Positions 22,105 to 31,812 of a DNA stretch of 64,000 bases are shown here, in pieces. Made by a program: the position numbers and the translations under genes. The notes beneath the pieces were generated by a model. The model saw nothing but the letters and a program-made list of their open reading frames with translations. It made no database searches and was not told the DNA's origin. Location of the stretch: contig NC_080045.1 of assembly GCF_012489685.1 (NCBI RefSeq), forward strand, positions 13,541,648 through 13,605,647, written 5' to 3'. How positions within the stretch are numbered: position 1 is the first letter of the stretch; each line of letters starts with the position of its first letter. The DNA comes from Lotus japonicus (Eukaryota; Streptophyta; Magnoliopsida; Fabales; Fabaceae).

Positions 22105-23146
22105 GGGCCCGTTTGGTGCGACATATAGTATAAGGCCTGATAGTATAAGATCTGATAGTATTAGGCCTGATAGTATAAGCCCTGATAACTTTCTTATACT
22201 ATCCAGCGTTTGGCCATACTCTGTATAATTTACCATATCGTTTAAATTATTGCAATTTTATGTTTAGTGAAGTATTGAATAATGATATATAATAAAAATC
22301 GAATATGGAGGTGATTATAACGGTGGTGGTGATGGTGATGGAAGTGGTGGTGGTGGCAATGGTGGTAGGTTGGTGTTGGTGGCGGTGGTGGTGACAGTGG
22401 AGATAGGTTGGTGGTTGTGGTGGCAGCGATGGTGGTTGTGGTGGTGGCGATGATAGGGTGGCGGTGGTGGTGGTAAGGCGGTGGCGGCTGCGATAGGGTG
22501 GCGGCTACGGTGGAGGGTGGAGGGTGGAGGCAATGGTGGTGGTGGGGGCGATAGGGTGGTGGTGGTGGTATCGGTGGTGGCGGCGATAGGGTGGTGGTTG
22601 TGGTGTGGGTGGTGGCGGTAGGGCGGTGGTGGTGGTGGCGGCGGTGGTGGTGGTGATCAGGTGGTGGCGGCGATGGTAGTTGTGGTGTTGGCGATGATAG
22701 GGTGGTGATGGTGGTGGTGGTGGTAAGGCGGTGGCGGCTGCAGCAAGGTGGCGGCGACGGTGGAGGATGGAGGCAATGGTGGTGGCGGTGGCGATAGGGT
22801 GGTGGTTGTGGTGTCGGTGGTGGCAGTGGTGGTGGTGGTGGTGGCGGCAACACCAGTGGTGACAGTAGGGCGGTGGTGGCGGCAACACCGGTGGCGGTGG
22901 TGAGGCCAATGATGGTGTAAGTTAGCAACAATGGACGGTGGTGGTGATGGTAACTTATACGTCACAACCTTATCATGCCTTATCCATCACTCACATGATG
23001 GATTAAATAATACGTCATTTTAACGTATAAGGAGACTTTGATGGATAAGCTTATACAATACAATGTCATCACCAAACAATGGATAAACTCATAATGTATT
23101 GTATAAGCTTATACTATCATGCCTAATACGGCGTGCCAAACGAGCC
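22105..23146. mobile_element. PIF/Harbinger-like MITE with GGT-rich tract, nested in the outer MITE
   Basis: It begins GGGCCCGTTTGGTGCG and ends GCGTGCCAAACGAGCC. Its right arm (ATGGATAAGCTTATACAATA and neighbours) is the reverse complement of the left arm of the element at 12396-13179, so both belong to one family inserted in opposite directions. The flanking 3 bp do not match perfectly (TTC against ATT), so the target duplication has mutated or the borders are off by a base or two. Confidence 0.7.
22320..22955 (-). repeat. GGT/GGC trinucleotide-rich tract inside the MITE
   Basis: About 635 bp of GGTGGTGGC-type words on the plus strand, the same composition as the tract at 12609-13045 read from the other strand. 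Higher-order copies are visible (TGGCGGTGGTGG and AGGGTGGCGGC blocks recur about every 100-250 bp). The long frames through it are repeat artefacts. Confidence 0.9.
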
Positions 23147-23316
23147 ATTCTTGTTTCTCATCAATTTGGAGAGAGACCAAAAAGCATGTGGACCCCACAT
23201 TTTTAATTCTCTCTGCTACAATAATTAATGTAAACCAAACAATGATGAGTCACTCTCTTTTCTCTCCATCTCTTTTATGGTCACTCTCTCCATCTTATCT
23301 CTACCAAACAAGCCGT

Positions 23317-23847
23317 AAAGGAGGGCACCATTATATGCTTATGGTCAAAGCCCATGGTCTCCCATGACTCGAAACCCTTGAAGGTCATAGGCAACAAAGT
23401 TATTCATGAAGAAACAACCCTGACTCGAGTTTTTTTCAATCGAATTATTTGGTACAAATTCCTAACTATTTTTGTGAGTATCTTTGTTTGAAAAAGAGAA
23501 AGAAGTTTTATGACCTATAGAGGGTTGATGCAATGTCAATTGTAAGTTCTAAGGACGGATTATCTATGATATCCCTTTCATGCATGTTTCCCTTGTCATT
23601 TGAAAATTAAAGAAGGGGAGTAAAGAGGATGAAGTAATAATACATGTAGAGAGAAGATTCTAAAGGGGTTACTAGCGGGTTGCTAGTAAAAAACTTAAGT
23701 GAATCCTTCAAAATCTCTGAATTGTGATATTCCAAGGACACCATTTAAATAAATGAGGGGAATCAGTTGCAGGAAATCTTTGAGAATGTTTTTTCCCCAT
23801 ATTAAGAAAATAAAAAATAAATGGAATATAATCAATCAATATCAATA
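23317..23847. other. Intergenic, nothing recognised
   Basis: No gene, RNA or terminal-repeat structure found. Confidence 0.3.
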
Positions 23848-24009
23848 TCAATATATATTAGAAAATAACAACTTCTAGCATGACGTGTCGCTCTCACAGG
23901 CCAAGTTAGTGACGTGTCGCTCCCAGATTAATTCTCACCTAATATTTTACATGTAAGCTCTTTCTCCTTGGCCCCACTTGCCACATGTGCCCTTACTTCT
24001 CCTTAATAA

Positions 24010-24436
24010 AAAAATACATTTTTAAATTTTAGATTTGATTAAGATTTAAGTTTTTTATTTCTTGATTTTATCTTAATTTATTTTTGATTTATTTTTAGAG
24101 TATTAATTAATTTTTATGGTATTTTTATTGAATTTTCGGATTTTTAATTAATTCCGGATTTTATGAGTTTTTATTGTGATTTGCTAGATTTTGATAGTTT
24201 TTATCTATATTTATTTAGTACATTTTTAAATTTTAGATTTGATTAGGATTTATGTTATTTATTTCATGATTTTATCTTAATATGAAATCTGTGATTCCGG
24301 ATTTTATGAGTTTTTATTGTGATTTGCTAGATTTTGATAGTTTTTATCTATATTTATTTAGTACATTTTTAAATTTTAGATTTGATTAGGATTTATGTTG
24401 TTTATTTCATGATTTTATCTTAATATAAAATATGTG
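24010..24436 (+). repeat. 143-bp tandem repeat, about 2.5-3 copies
   Basis: The block containing ACATTTTTAAATTTTAGATT, ATTCCGGATTTTATGAG and GATTTGCTAGATTTTGATAG recurs with a period of 143 bp (ATTCCGG at 24151 and 24294). The first unit is more diverged. Confidence 0.8.
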
Positions 24437-25560
24437 ATAAGTGATTTAAATCAATAATACATCCCATCAGCAAAAACCCTCTTAAAACCCTGCCTACCTC
24501 TATTATCTCCTCCATGGAATTCATCTCCTCCATGCAATTTTCATCTCATCTCTCCACTGAACGGAACCACCCCCACAAAATCGTCTTATCTCTCAACGGA
24601 ACCACTTTGCCATCGACTTGCAATCGCATCCCTCCGATTTACTGCCTTGGACTGATTGGGAAGGTTGCAGATGGAGGTTTCAAATTATTTTCTTCCTTTG
24701 CTTGCATAATATGTTATGGTTTTTTTCAATTTTATTCTACTTTACCTTTAACTTTCATTCACTCATGTTTGACTTCAAGGTCAATTTCGTTCATCACTTG
24801 CCATGCTAATTTCAAATTCTTTTCTTCAGGTTTTTTTTATAGATATTCCACTAAAATAGATTCTTTGGAAGCCATGGATGCTGAGTCCATTTTATATTCT
24901 ATATGGAATTTTGCAATATTTTGATTTGTTTTTATGTTTTCTGATTCTCCTTTGTATGTGATTCTATTTTATTCATTTTTCTTAATTTGCATCTAAAATT
25001 TGTGTCCTATGTTATAGGAGGTGAAACATTGATCTGTGTATGTTTTGATTAACCTAATCATTGTCAGTGAAGTGGATTGAAGGAGTGAAAGAATTTAGGG
25101 GAGAGAAAGGAGAAGTTGTAGATTTTTTTCCTTACAACTTTTTTATTTGGTAATTTTTTCTTTTTGTCTGCTTCTTGCACCGAGGAAATTAATTATTATT
25201 GTTGGTGCTTGCCGTTACAACTACAGAACTACATATCATGGATGAGATTTTATTGCTTATCTTTGTTCGCTCAAGCTATACTATTGAGGTTAGACTTTTA
25301 AAACTGGTGCTATCCTTTCTAATATGCTAAACGCCTAAACCAATGTTCTAACAATAAATTGATTTCCTTGGCTTCCCTGGAAACATTTGACATGAATTTA
25401 TCCGTAGGTACAGAACGACAATGAGGTGCATACTTTTTTCTGACTACACTCTCTGATTCTCAGCTAGCTAAAGATGAAACATGATTGATGACTCAAGATC
25501 TTATCTTGCTCTCATTTCAAGTAAGCCACGAAACATGTTAGACCAGTACTCATGGAGGTT
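24437..25560 (+). other. Gene-like but unassigned segment
   Basis: An ATG at 24514 opens 136 codons preceded by a CT-rich leader. The protein start (MEFISSMQFSSHLSTERNHP) has no motif I recognise and soon becomes hydrophobic, as intron sequence would. It could be a captured exon 1 of a host gene. I do not call it a gene. Confidence 0.25.
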
Positions 25561-25574
25561 TTTCTCAGTCCATT

Positions 25575-25705
25575 ATATGTATATATTCACCAGATAAGAG
25601 ATAGAGATGTGTGTTTGGTGTTGCACTACTGTGATGCATATGTATATATTCATCAGATAAGAGATAGAGATGTGTGTTTGGTGTTCACTACTGTGATGCA
25701 TATAT
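25575..25705 (+). repeat. Tandem duplication of about 64 bp
   Basis: ATGTATATATTCACCAGATA ... CACTACTGTGATGCAT is followed directly by a second copy that differs only slightly (CACC to CATC and loss of one G). Confidence 0.85.
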
Positions 25706-26297
25706 AGTTTTACTGACTTAGTTCATCAATTCTACATCTATCTATCATCATTACATATATTAAAAGTCACTTTTCGAAGGCAATATTAGATTTTATAATT
25801 AATCATTATTCTATTATGGTTCAATTAATCAAACTTTAGTGTGATTGGAAGTCTTGCTTGCATGAGTGTGTAATTATCACATTACGATTTAGTATCAGCA
25901 TATGTTTTTGATTTGGTTATTGTATTTTCAACAACAGTGCTACATAAAGCAAAGAGTTATTTTAGTCGTTCAACAAATATAATGGGTCCAAAATTTCTAG
26001 AGGGGTTTTCTTCCATTCATCTTCTTTAGTAGCATGTGATTAGTTTCCCCTTACAAATAGATCTGATTGGTTATGGAAACCACTGGAAGGCCATAGCCAA
26101 AAAGTGGCTTCAATTCATTCTTTGGCTTTCATATCTGTCTGCAAATTTGATTGCTATCTTTGCACTATCATAGCTAGATTGATGTTACACATATTGCTAT
26201 TATGTTTGGTGGTCTTTAGTCTATCCTACTCTAACATGTCTATCAATCTCACTTCATTAGTTCTTGATTTTCTAGTACTTAGAATGCAGATACGGCT

Positions 26298-26430
26298 GGA
26301 AGCTGCTGATTTGGAAGCAAGTTTCATTTGAATTAGCATGAGTTCATATTAATTCATGTTAAAGTTGGACAACAATCAGGAATAGCACCTAGGATTGCTG
26401 CTGATTTGGAAGCAAGTTTCATTTGATTTT
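26298..26430 (+). repeat. Direct repeat of about 30 bp, 95 bp apart
   Basis: GCTGCTGATTTGGAAGCAAG and the next ten bases occur at about 26302 and again at about 26397. It looks like a small local duplication. No reading frame links the two. Confidence 0.7.
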
Positions 26431-28130
26431 TTAATTAGAAATAAATATTTTAATAATTTAAATTCAAAATGTGATACCTTCTTACTTTATGAAGTGCTTT
26501 TTTATGCCAGAGAACAGACTCTGGTTGCAGTGAAAACAAAATTTGCATATGATGTTAGGTACTGTGTGGAATTTGTGAGTGTGTTTGTGGATAATTTATA
26601 AGAAAAACGGTGGTGATATTGAGGTAGAGAAATCTGAGAGAGATTTTGATGTAAATGGAGATTTTTCTTTCTTATGAGATTGGACTTTTAACACTTATCC
26701 ACACAATTCGAAATTTCCATTACTATTATTTTCGACACTTATGTCACTGACAAATAATAATTAGGTTCTGATGTAATGTATATTTTTTGTAATAGAGAAT
26801 TAAGTAGTTGTTTTTAAGAGTCTTTTATATATAATTCAGATGCAAACAGTATGCACTCAGTTATCACTTGAGCACTAGAGCAAGTAAATGTAGCATACTA
26901 CGACTGTTTTACTATTCTGAATTTTTTTATCGCAGAAATGCTCCGGTAAGTACAACAAGCTCAAAAGCAGAATAGCATGATGAAACTACTAGATATTATT
27001 AATGAACCAAACCTTTCAGTTCCAAACTGTCAAGACCTTCGCTAGAAATTTGTTCTAAAGTACGCCCATTAGTACTACTATAAGAGCAAAGCAACATGCT
27101 TCTTATATTGGGAGATAGACAAAAGCAGAGGTTGCCTTAGTAAGCTTTCTCACCTGGATCAACAGAAAAAGCAACTGAAACTCGATCGATGAAAGTTGGA
27201 ATGGCAAGGTTTACTCTTAAAGTCTTCGGCAGGAGGAGGATACAAGAGATCGACCTTGAAGCAAGCAAGGTATGGTGGGTGTCATCATCTTCATCGATAT
27301 TACCCACCAGATAGACTTGAGAAAAGACTTTCAGACATCCTGAGAGTAAGGAGAAGCTGGATCTAAATGTATTAGAAAGAGCCTAAAAGCTTTTATATAT
27401 AGGAAGAATATTTTACATGAAAATACTTCTACATAAAAATAAATGTTAATAAGATTTCATCGGAATTTTTTTTTGTTACAAGAAAAACATAATATAATAT
27501 AGTTTGATGTTAATTTTTTACTACATAATAATATAGTCCACTTTAATTTTTTTGTACAAATTATTATAGGAGTTAAATTCTCCTACGGGAAGAAATATAT
27601 TTTAACAAGAAAGTACCTTCATTAAGTATTAATTAATGTATCAAATACAATAACAAATTTTGCGGTACATTCTTTTTTTTTCTAAGATTAAAATGTGTTC
27701 TGAATGCTTTATTGGTGATTCTTCATATCTATAATTTGTGTTATTGTCTTTAGGCTCATGAAGAATGTGAAACGACTTCATGTTGATATGGGTCAAACTT
27801 AGTTTATTTTATTGTGTAAAAAATGAACTTGCATAATCACGTACATAAAGAATCTTTTCTCTTTTTTTCATTGTAGATTAAATCAGCTATTGTTTATTAG
27901 CCATCATTAAACCTCATCCCCTAATATGTTTTGCATAATTTGAGATTTGGTTAACCAATTTTTTTATTAGTTATTTAATTGTACGAAGTTCAATCTATGC
28001 AACAAGGGTTTTAATTTAAGACTTTTTGTCCACTTTGCTCATCATTTCATACTCTTCTATTTCATCAGTTGTTTATTATATTTTTAATGATCAAGGTATT
28101 AATTGACCTATCAAATATAATAGATGTATT
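26431..28130. other. Non-coding interior of the candidate Helitron
   Basis: No gene, tRNA or further transposon end recognised. AT-rich towards 27400-28100. Confidence 0.3.
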
Positions 28131-28161
28131 CCACGTGCAACGCGCGGGTAAAAAACACTAG

Positions 28162-28614
28162 TACAAATAGATACGAAACCTAGAGAAAAACGCAAAATTC
28201 AAAATAACGGCTATAATGAAAGTCGCGACTTTGTTACAAGTCTTTATGATTAAATCATAACTGTATCATATGATTATTCATTAATTGTGATGTTTCAAGA
28301 TTAAAAAAAGAAGTCTTACAAAGAAATGAGTGACGATAAGTCAGAATAGATGAATTTCATCTCGGTCAGAAACTAGTTCAAAGTAAGCACCTTGAAAATT
28401 GTTTTTACCTTCAAAAGTTTGTGTAACATCTAGTACATTTCATAAGAACTAAACTTTTCAAAACCTGATACTACTTTACAATTACATTAGATAGCAAGCT
28501 AGAGGCTCATGTTCCCGTCGGTCCAAAAAGCCTTTCAAGGAAAATACTGTCCAAGGCGGCTCAAAGGATTCACCGTCAAGTACACTCCATGATGGTCAGC
28601 CGAGACGATTAGAA
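28162..28614. other. Non-coding DNA left of retrotransposon element 1
   Basis: Nothing recognised. The GTGAC target duplication of element 1 begins at 28615. Confidence 0.3.
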
Positions 28615-28619
28615 GTGAC

Positions 28620-29829
28620 TGTAAGATCAAGTTGTGATCTAGTAGTACAACTCTATGTTTTGATGATTACAAGTTAACCTTTTGATATGAACAATTATGG
28701 TACTCTAACGTGTTTTTCTGAGTGTGCTATTTACAGGCTCTGACCTCAACTCAATCTCACACAAATCAGAAGCACTGTGTATAAAGAGCGACCCAAGCAA
28801 CGCTTTCGCATTGACCATGTTCAATATGAACAGTGGAAAAAGCTTCAGAAGTTCTGAAGCTACACAAACTCTGATATGGACTCAGTCACTAGAAGCTCTG
28901 AAGATCCAAAAGTTCTGATAACCAAGAAACACTGAAGGTTCAGATGTTCTGATGGTGTAGAAGACTCTGAAGATGCAGAAGCTGAATAGTGGAAACTCTG
29001 AAGTCCGGAAGCAAGAAACTCTATAGGCCATGTACTTCCCTCTGAGTTCAGAATCAGAAGATACAATGGTCAGAGGATCTGTGCTTTCCCTCTGACTCTG
29101 ATCAACCGGCTTCACAAGTTCCAACATGAAGCATTCCCCTGATCAGGAGTCTCCTAGGTTTAAAGGTCATGTCACTATCCAAGTACAAAAGCAACTGTAC
29201 CATCCTGACGACCTACCTAACGTTCTCAGCCACAGCAGAAGCTGGAATTTCCAGAACTGCCCTCTAACGGTAGCATTTCCCATGCAACGTTCAACCCTAA
29301 TCCTTGGAGTATAAATAGAGGCTGAAGATTGAAAGAAGCGGCTAGAAGCAATATATACGCGCAAGACATATTCAAATTATTCTAAGCTTTCTTTCATCTG
29401 AAATTCATTGTGTTTACTATTAGCTTTTTAGAAGCAAATCTCTTGTAAACATTTCTTTGATAAACAGTTTGTTTAGTTCCTTTAGGAGATCAAGTTTGAT
29501 CGGATCCTAGAGAAGACTAAGAGAGTGAATCTTAGTGTGAGCTAAGTCAGTGTAATTGTTAGTCACTTGTAGGTTTCAAGTGCAGTTGTAATACTTTACC
29601 TGATTAGTGGATTGCCTTCATTCTAAGAAGGAAGAAATCACCTTAACGGGTGGACTGGAGTAGCTTGAGTGATTTATCAAGTGAACCAGGATAAAAATCC
29701 TTGTGTGCTTTTCTGTCTCCTATTCTTAGCACTTAAGTTCTCAAAAGATTTGTCAAAATCTTTAAGGTGGAAGTTTTATCTTGAAAACGTTATTCAAACC
29801 CCCCCTTTCTACCGTTTTTCATACCTTCA
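28620..29829 (+). repeat. 5' LTR of element 1 (1,210 bp)
   Basis: Begins TGTAAGATCAAG, ends CATACCTTCA (TG...CA). U3 is crowded with TCTGAAG/CTTCAGA words, including the palindrome GCTTCAGAAGTTCTGAAGC near 28850. A poly-C run precedes the end. A poly-A signal has not been assigned. Confidence 0.95.
29310..29318 (+). promoter_or_regulatory. LTR TATA box, element 1
   Basis: TATAAATAG in the context CCTTGGAGTATAAATAGAGG, conserved in all four SIRE LTRs here (TATATATAG in element 2). Transcription would start about 30 bp downstream and drive gag-pol. Confidence 0.75.
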
Positions 29830-29831
29830 AT

Positions 29832-29843
29832 TGGTATCAGAGC
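29832..29843 (+). other. Primer-binding site, initiator methionine tRNA
   Basis: TGGTATCAGAGC begins two bases after the 5' LTR and is complementary to the 3' end of plant initiator tRNA-Met, the usual copia primer. Confidence 0.92.
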
Positions 29844-29901
29844 GCAAGTTCTGATTACCACACCTAACAGTGTTCAGTGATCCGGACCGGTGTGAAAAAC
29901 A

Positions 29902-31812
29902 ATGGCTTCCACCACCAGTGAAACTCAAAGAGATGGTTACAATGCAAAGCCTCCTATGTTCGATGGTCAAAGATTCGAATATTGGAAAGATAGACTGGAA
30001 AGTTTCTTTCTGGGTTTCGATGCAGATCTCTGGGATATTATTGTTGATGGCTACGAGCGTCCAGTTGATGCAGATGGCAAGAAGATCCCAAGGTCAGAGA
30101 TGACTGCAGATCAAAAGAAGCTGTACTCACAACATCACAAAGCAAGAGCAATTCTTCTAAGTGCTATTTCTTATGAAGAGTACCAGAAGATTACAGATCG
30201 TGAGTTTGCAAAAGGCATTTTTGAATCTCTGAAGATGTCTCATGAAGGAAACAAGAAAGTTAAAGAATCAAAGGCATTGTCTTTGATCCAAAAGTATGAA
30301 TCCTTCATCATGGAGCCAAATGAGTCCATTGAAGAAATGTTCTCCAGATTTCAGTTGCTTGTAGCTGGCATACGACCTCTCAACAAGAGCTACACAACAA
30401 AAGATCACGTCATAAGGGTCATCAGAAGTCTTCCTGAAAGCTGGATGCCCTTGGTAACCTCAATAGAGCTCACAAGAGATGTTGAGCGTATGAGTTTAGA
30501 AGAACTCATCAGCATACTGAAGTGCCATGAGTTGAAGCGCTCTGAGATGCAAGATCTGAGGAAAAAGTCTATAGCCTTGAAATCCAAGTCTGAGAAGGCT
30601 AAAGCTGAAAAGTCAAAAGCTCTCCAAGCTGAAGCAGAAGAATCTGAAGAAGCATCAGAAGATTCTGATGAAGATGAGCTGACTCTGATCTCCAAGAGAC
30701 TCAACCGCATCTGAAAGCACAAACAGAGTAAGTACAGAGGCTCTGGAAAGGCCAAAGGTAAGTACGAGTCATCAGGCCAGAAGAAGTCCTCACTTAAGGA
30801 AGTCACATGCTTTGAGTGCAAAGAATCAGGGCACTACAAAAGTGATTGTCCAAAGTTAAAGAAGGACAAGAAGCCAAAGAAGAACTTTAAGATAAAGAAG
30901 AGTCTGATGGTAACATTTGATGAATCAGAGTCAGAGGATGTTGACTCTGATGGTGAAGTCCAAGGACTCATGGCCATTGTCAAAGACAAAGGAGCAGAGT
31001 CAAAGGAAACTGTTGACTCTGACTCAGAATCAGAAGGAGATCCAAACTCAGACGACGAAAATGAGGTATTCGCTTCTTTCTCTACCTCTGAACTTAAACA
31101 TGCCTTGTCTGATATCATGGATAAGTATAACTCTTTATTGTCTAAGCATAAGAAGCTGAAAAAGGACTTATCTGCTGTTTCAAAGACTCCTTCTGAACAT
31201 GAGAAAATTATTTCTGATTTGAAAAATGATAATCATGCTTTGATCAATTCTAACTCTGTGCTTAAGAACCAGATTGCTAAGTTAGAAGAAATAGTTGCTT
31301 GTGATGCCTCTGATTGTAGAAATGAATCTAAGTATGAAAAGTCTTTTCAAAGATTCCTGGCTAAAAGCGTAGATAGAAGCTTAATGGCTTCAATGATCTA
31401 TGGCGTAAGCAGAAACGGAATGCATGGCATTGGCTATTCTAGACCTAATAGAAATGAGCCTACTGTGTCTAAAGTTAAATCCTTGTATGAATGCTTTGTT
31501 CCCTCTGGTACCATTTTGCCTGATCCTTTACCTGCTAAAGTTGCTAAAGCCCCTCTCAAAAAGGGATCTTTCTCCATGTCTAAATATCATGCAAAAATTC
31601 CTTTACATTATCATGTTGAGACACCCAAGGTGATCAGAACCTCTGGGGTAACTAACAAGAAAGGACCCAGAAAGTGGGTACCTAAGGACAAGATTATCTA
31701 TGTTGCAGATATCCTTGATAGCTCCACTGAAACACCAGTCATGGTATCTGGACAGTGGATGCTCGCGTCACATGACGGGAGAAAGGCGTATGTTCCAAGA
31801 GCTAAAACTTAA
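29902..31812 (+). pseudogene. gag: gag of element 1, interrupted by an in-frame stop
   Basis: Gag forms the particle and packages RNA. The frame starts [20 protein letters not shown] (retrotransposon copia N-terminal / UBN2-type region, residues 1-200). It meets TGA at 30712-30714 (residue 271), where element 2 has a tryptophan codon. After that the same frame stays open to TAA at 31810-31812 and carries a CCHC zinc knuckle (C303, C306, H311, C316), acidic-serine stretches and a coiled-coil-like segment. The break lies before the zinc knuckle, so a product ending there would lack the nucleic-acid-binding part. Apart from this stop, the first 270 residues differ from element 2 at only about five positions. 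Confidence 0.9.

Larger units (their letters stand above)
21936..23316. mobile_element. Outer MITE, interrupted by an inner MITE
   Basis: The left end CGGTTTGTTTGGTTTAGA and the right end TCTACCAAACAAGCCG are imperfect inverted repeats next to TA on both sides. The arms have matching AGAGAGA-rich and TCTCTCT-rich interiors. The inner element at 22105-23146 splits it, so the outer one was there first. The TA flanks hint at a Tc1/mariner-type duplication, but the ends do not look like Stowaway, so I leave the superfamily open. Confidence 0.55.
23848..28161 (+). mobile_element. Candidate non-autonomous Helitron (about 4.3 kb)
   Basis: The 3' end is the stronger: CCACGTGCAACGCGCGGG (28131-28148) can fold into a GC-rich hairpin, followed by an A-run and CTAG (28158-28161) next to T. 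The proposed 5' end is TCAATATATATTAG at 23848 next to A, then AT-rich sequence and a GACGTGTCGCTC word repeated at 23882 and 23911, similar to other plant Helitron starts. No Rep/helicase coding is visible, and no inverted ends or duplication are expected for this class. The interior holds tandem repeats and gene-like but unassignable sequence, so captured host DNA is possible. The 5' border is a guess. Confidence 0.4.

Noticed and set aside
22242..22965. 229-codon His/Pro-rich minus-strand frame
   Set aside because: Same repeat artefact in the sibling MITE.
28850..28870. Heat-shock element in the SIRE LTR (GAA/TTC alternation)
   Set aside because: The GAA and TTC units are spaced by one base instead of the two required for HSF binding.
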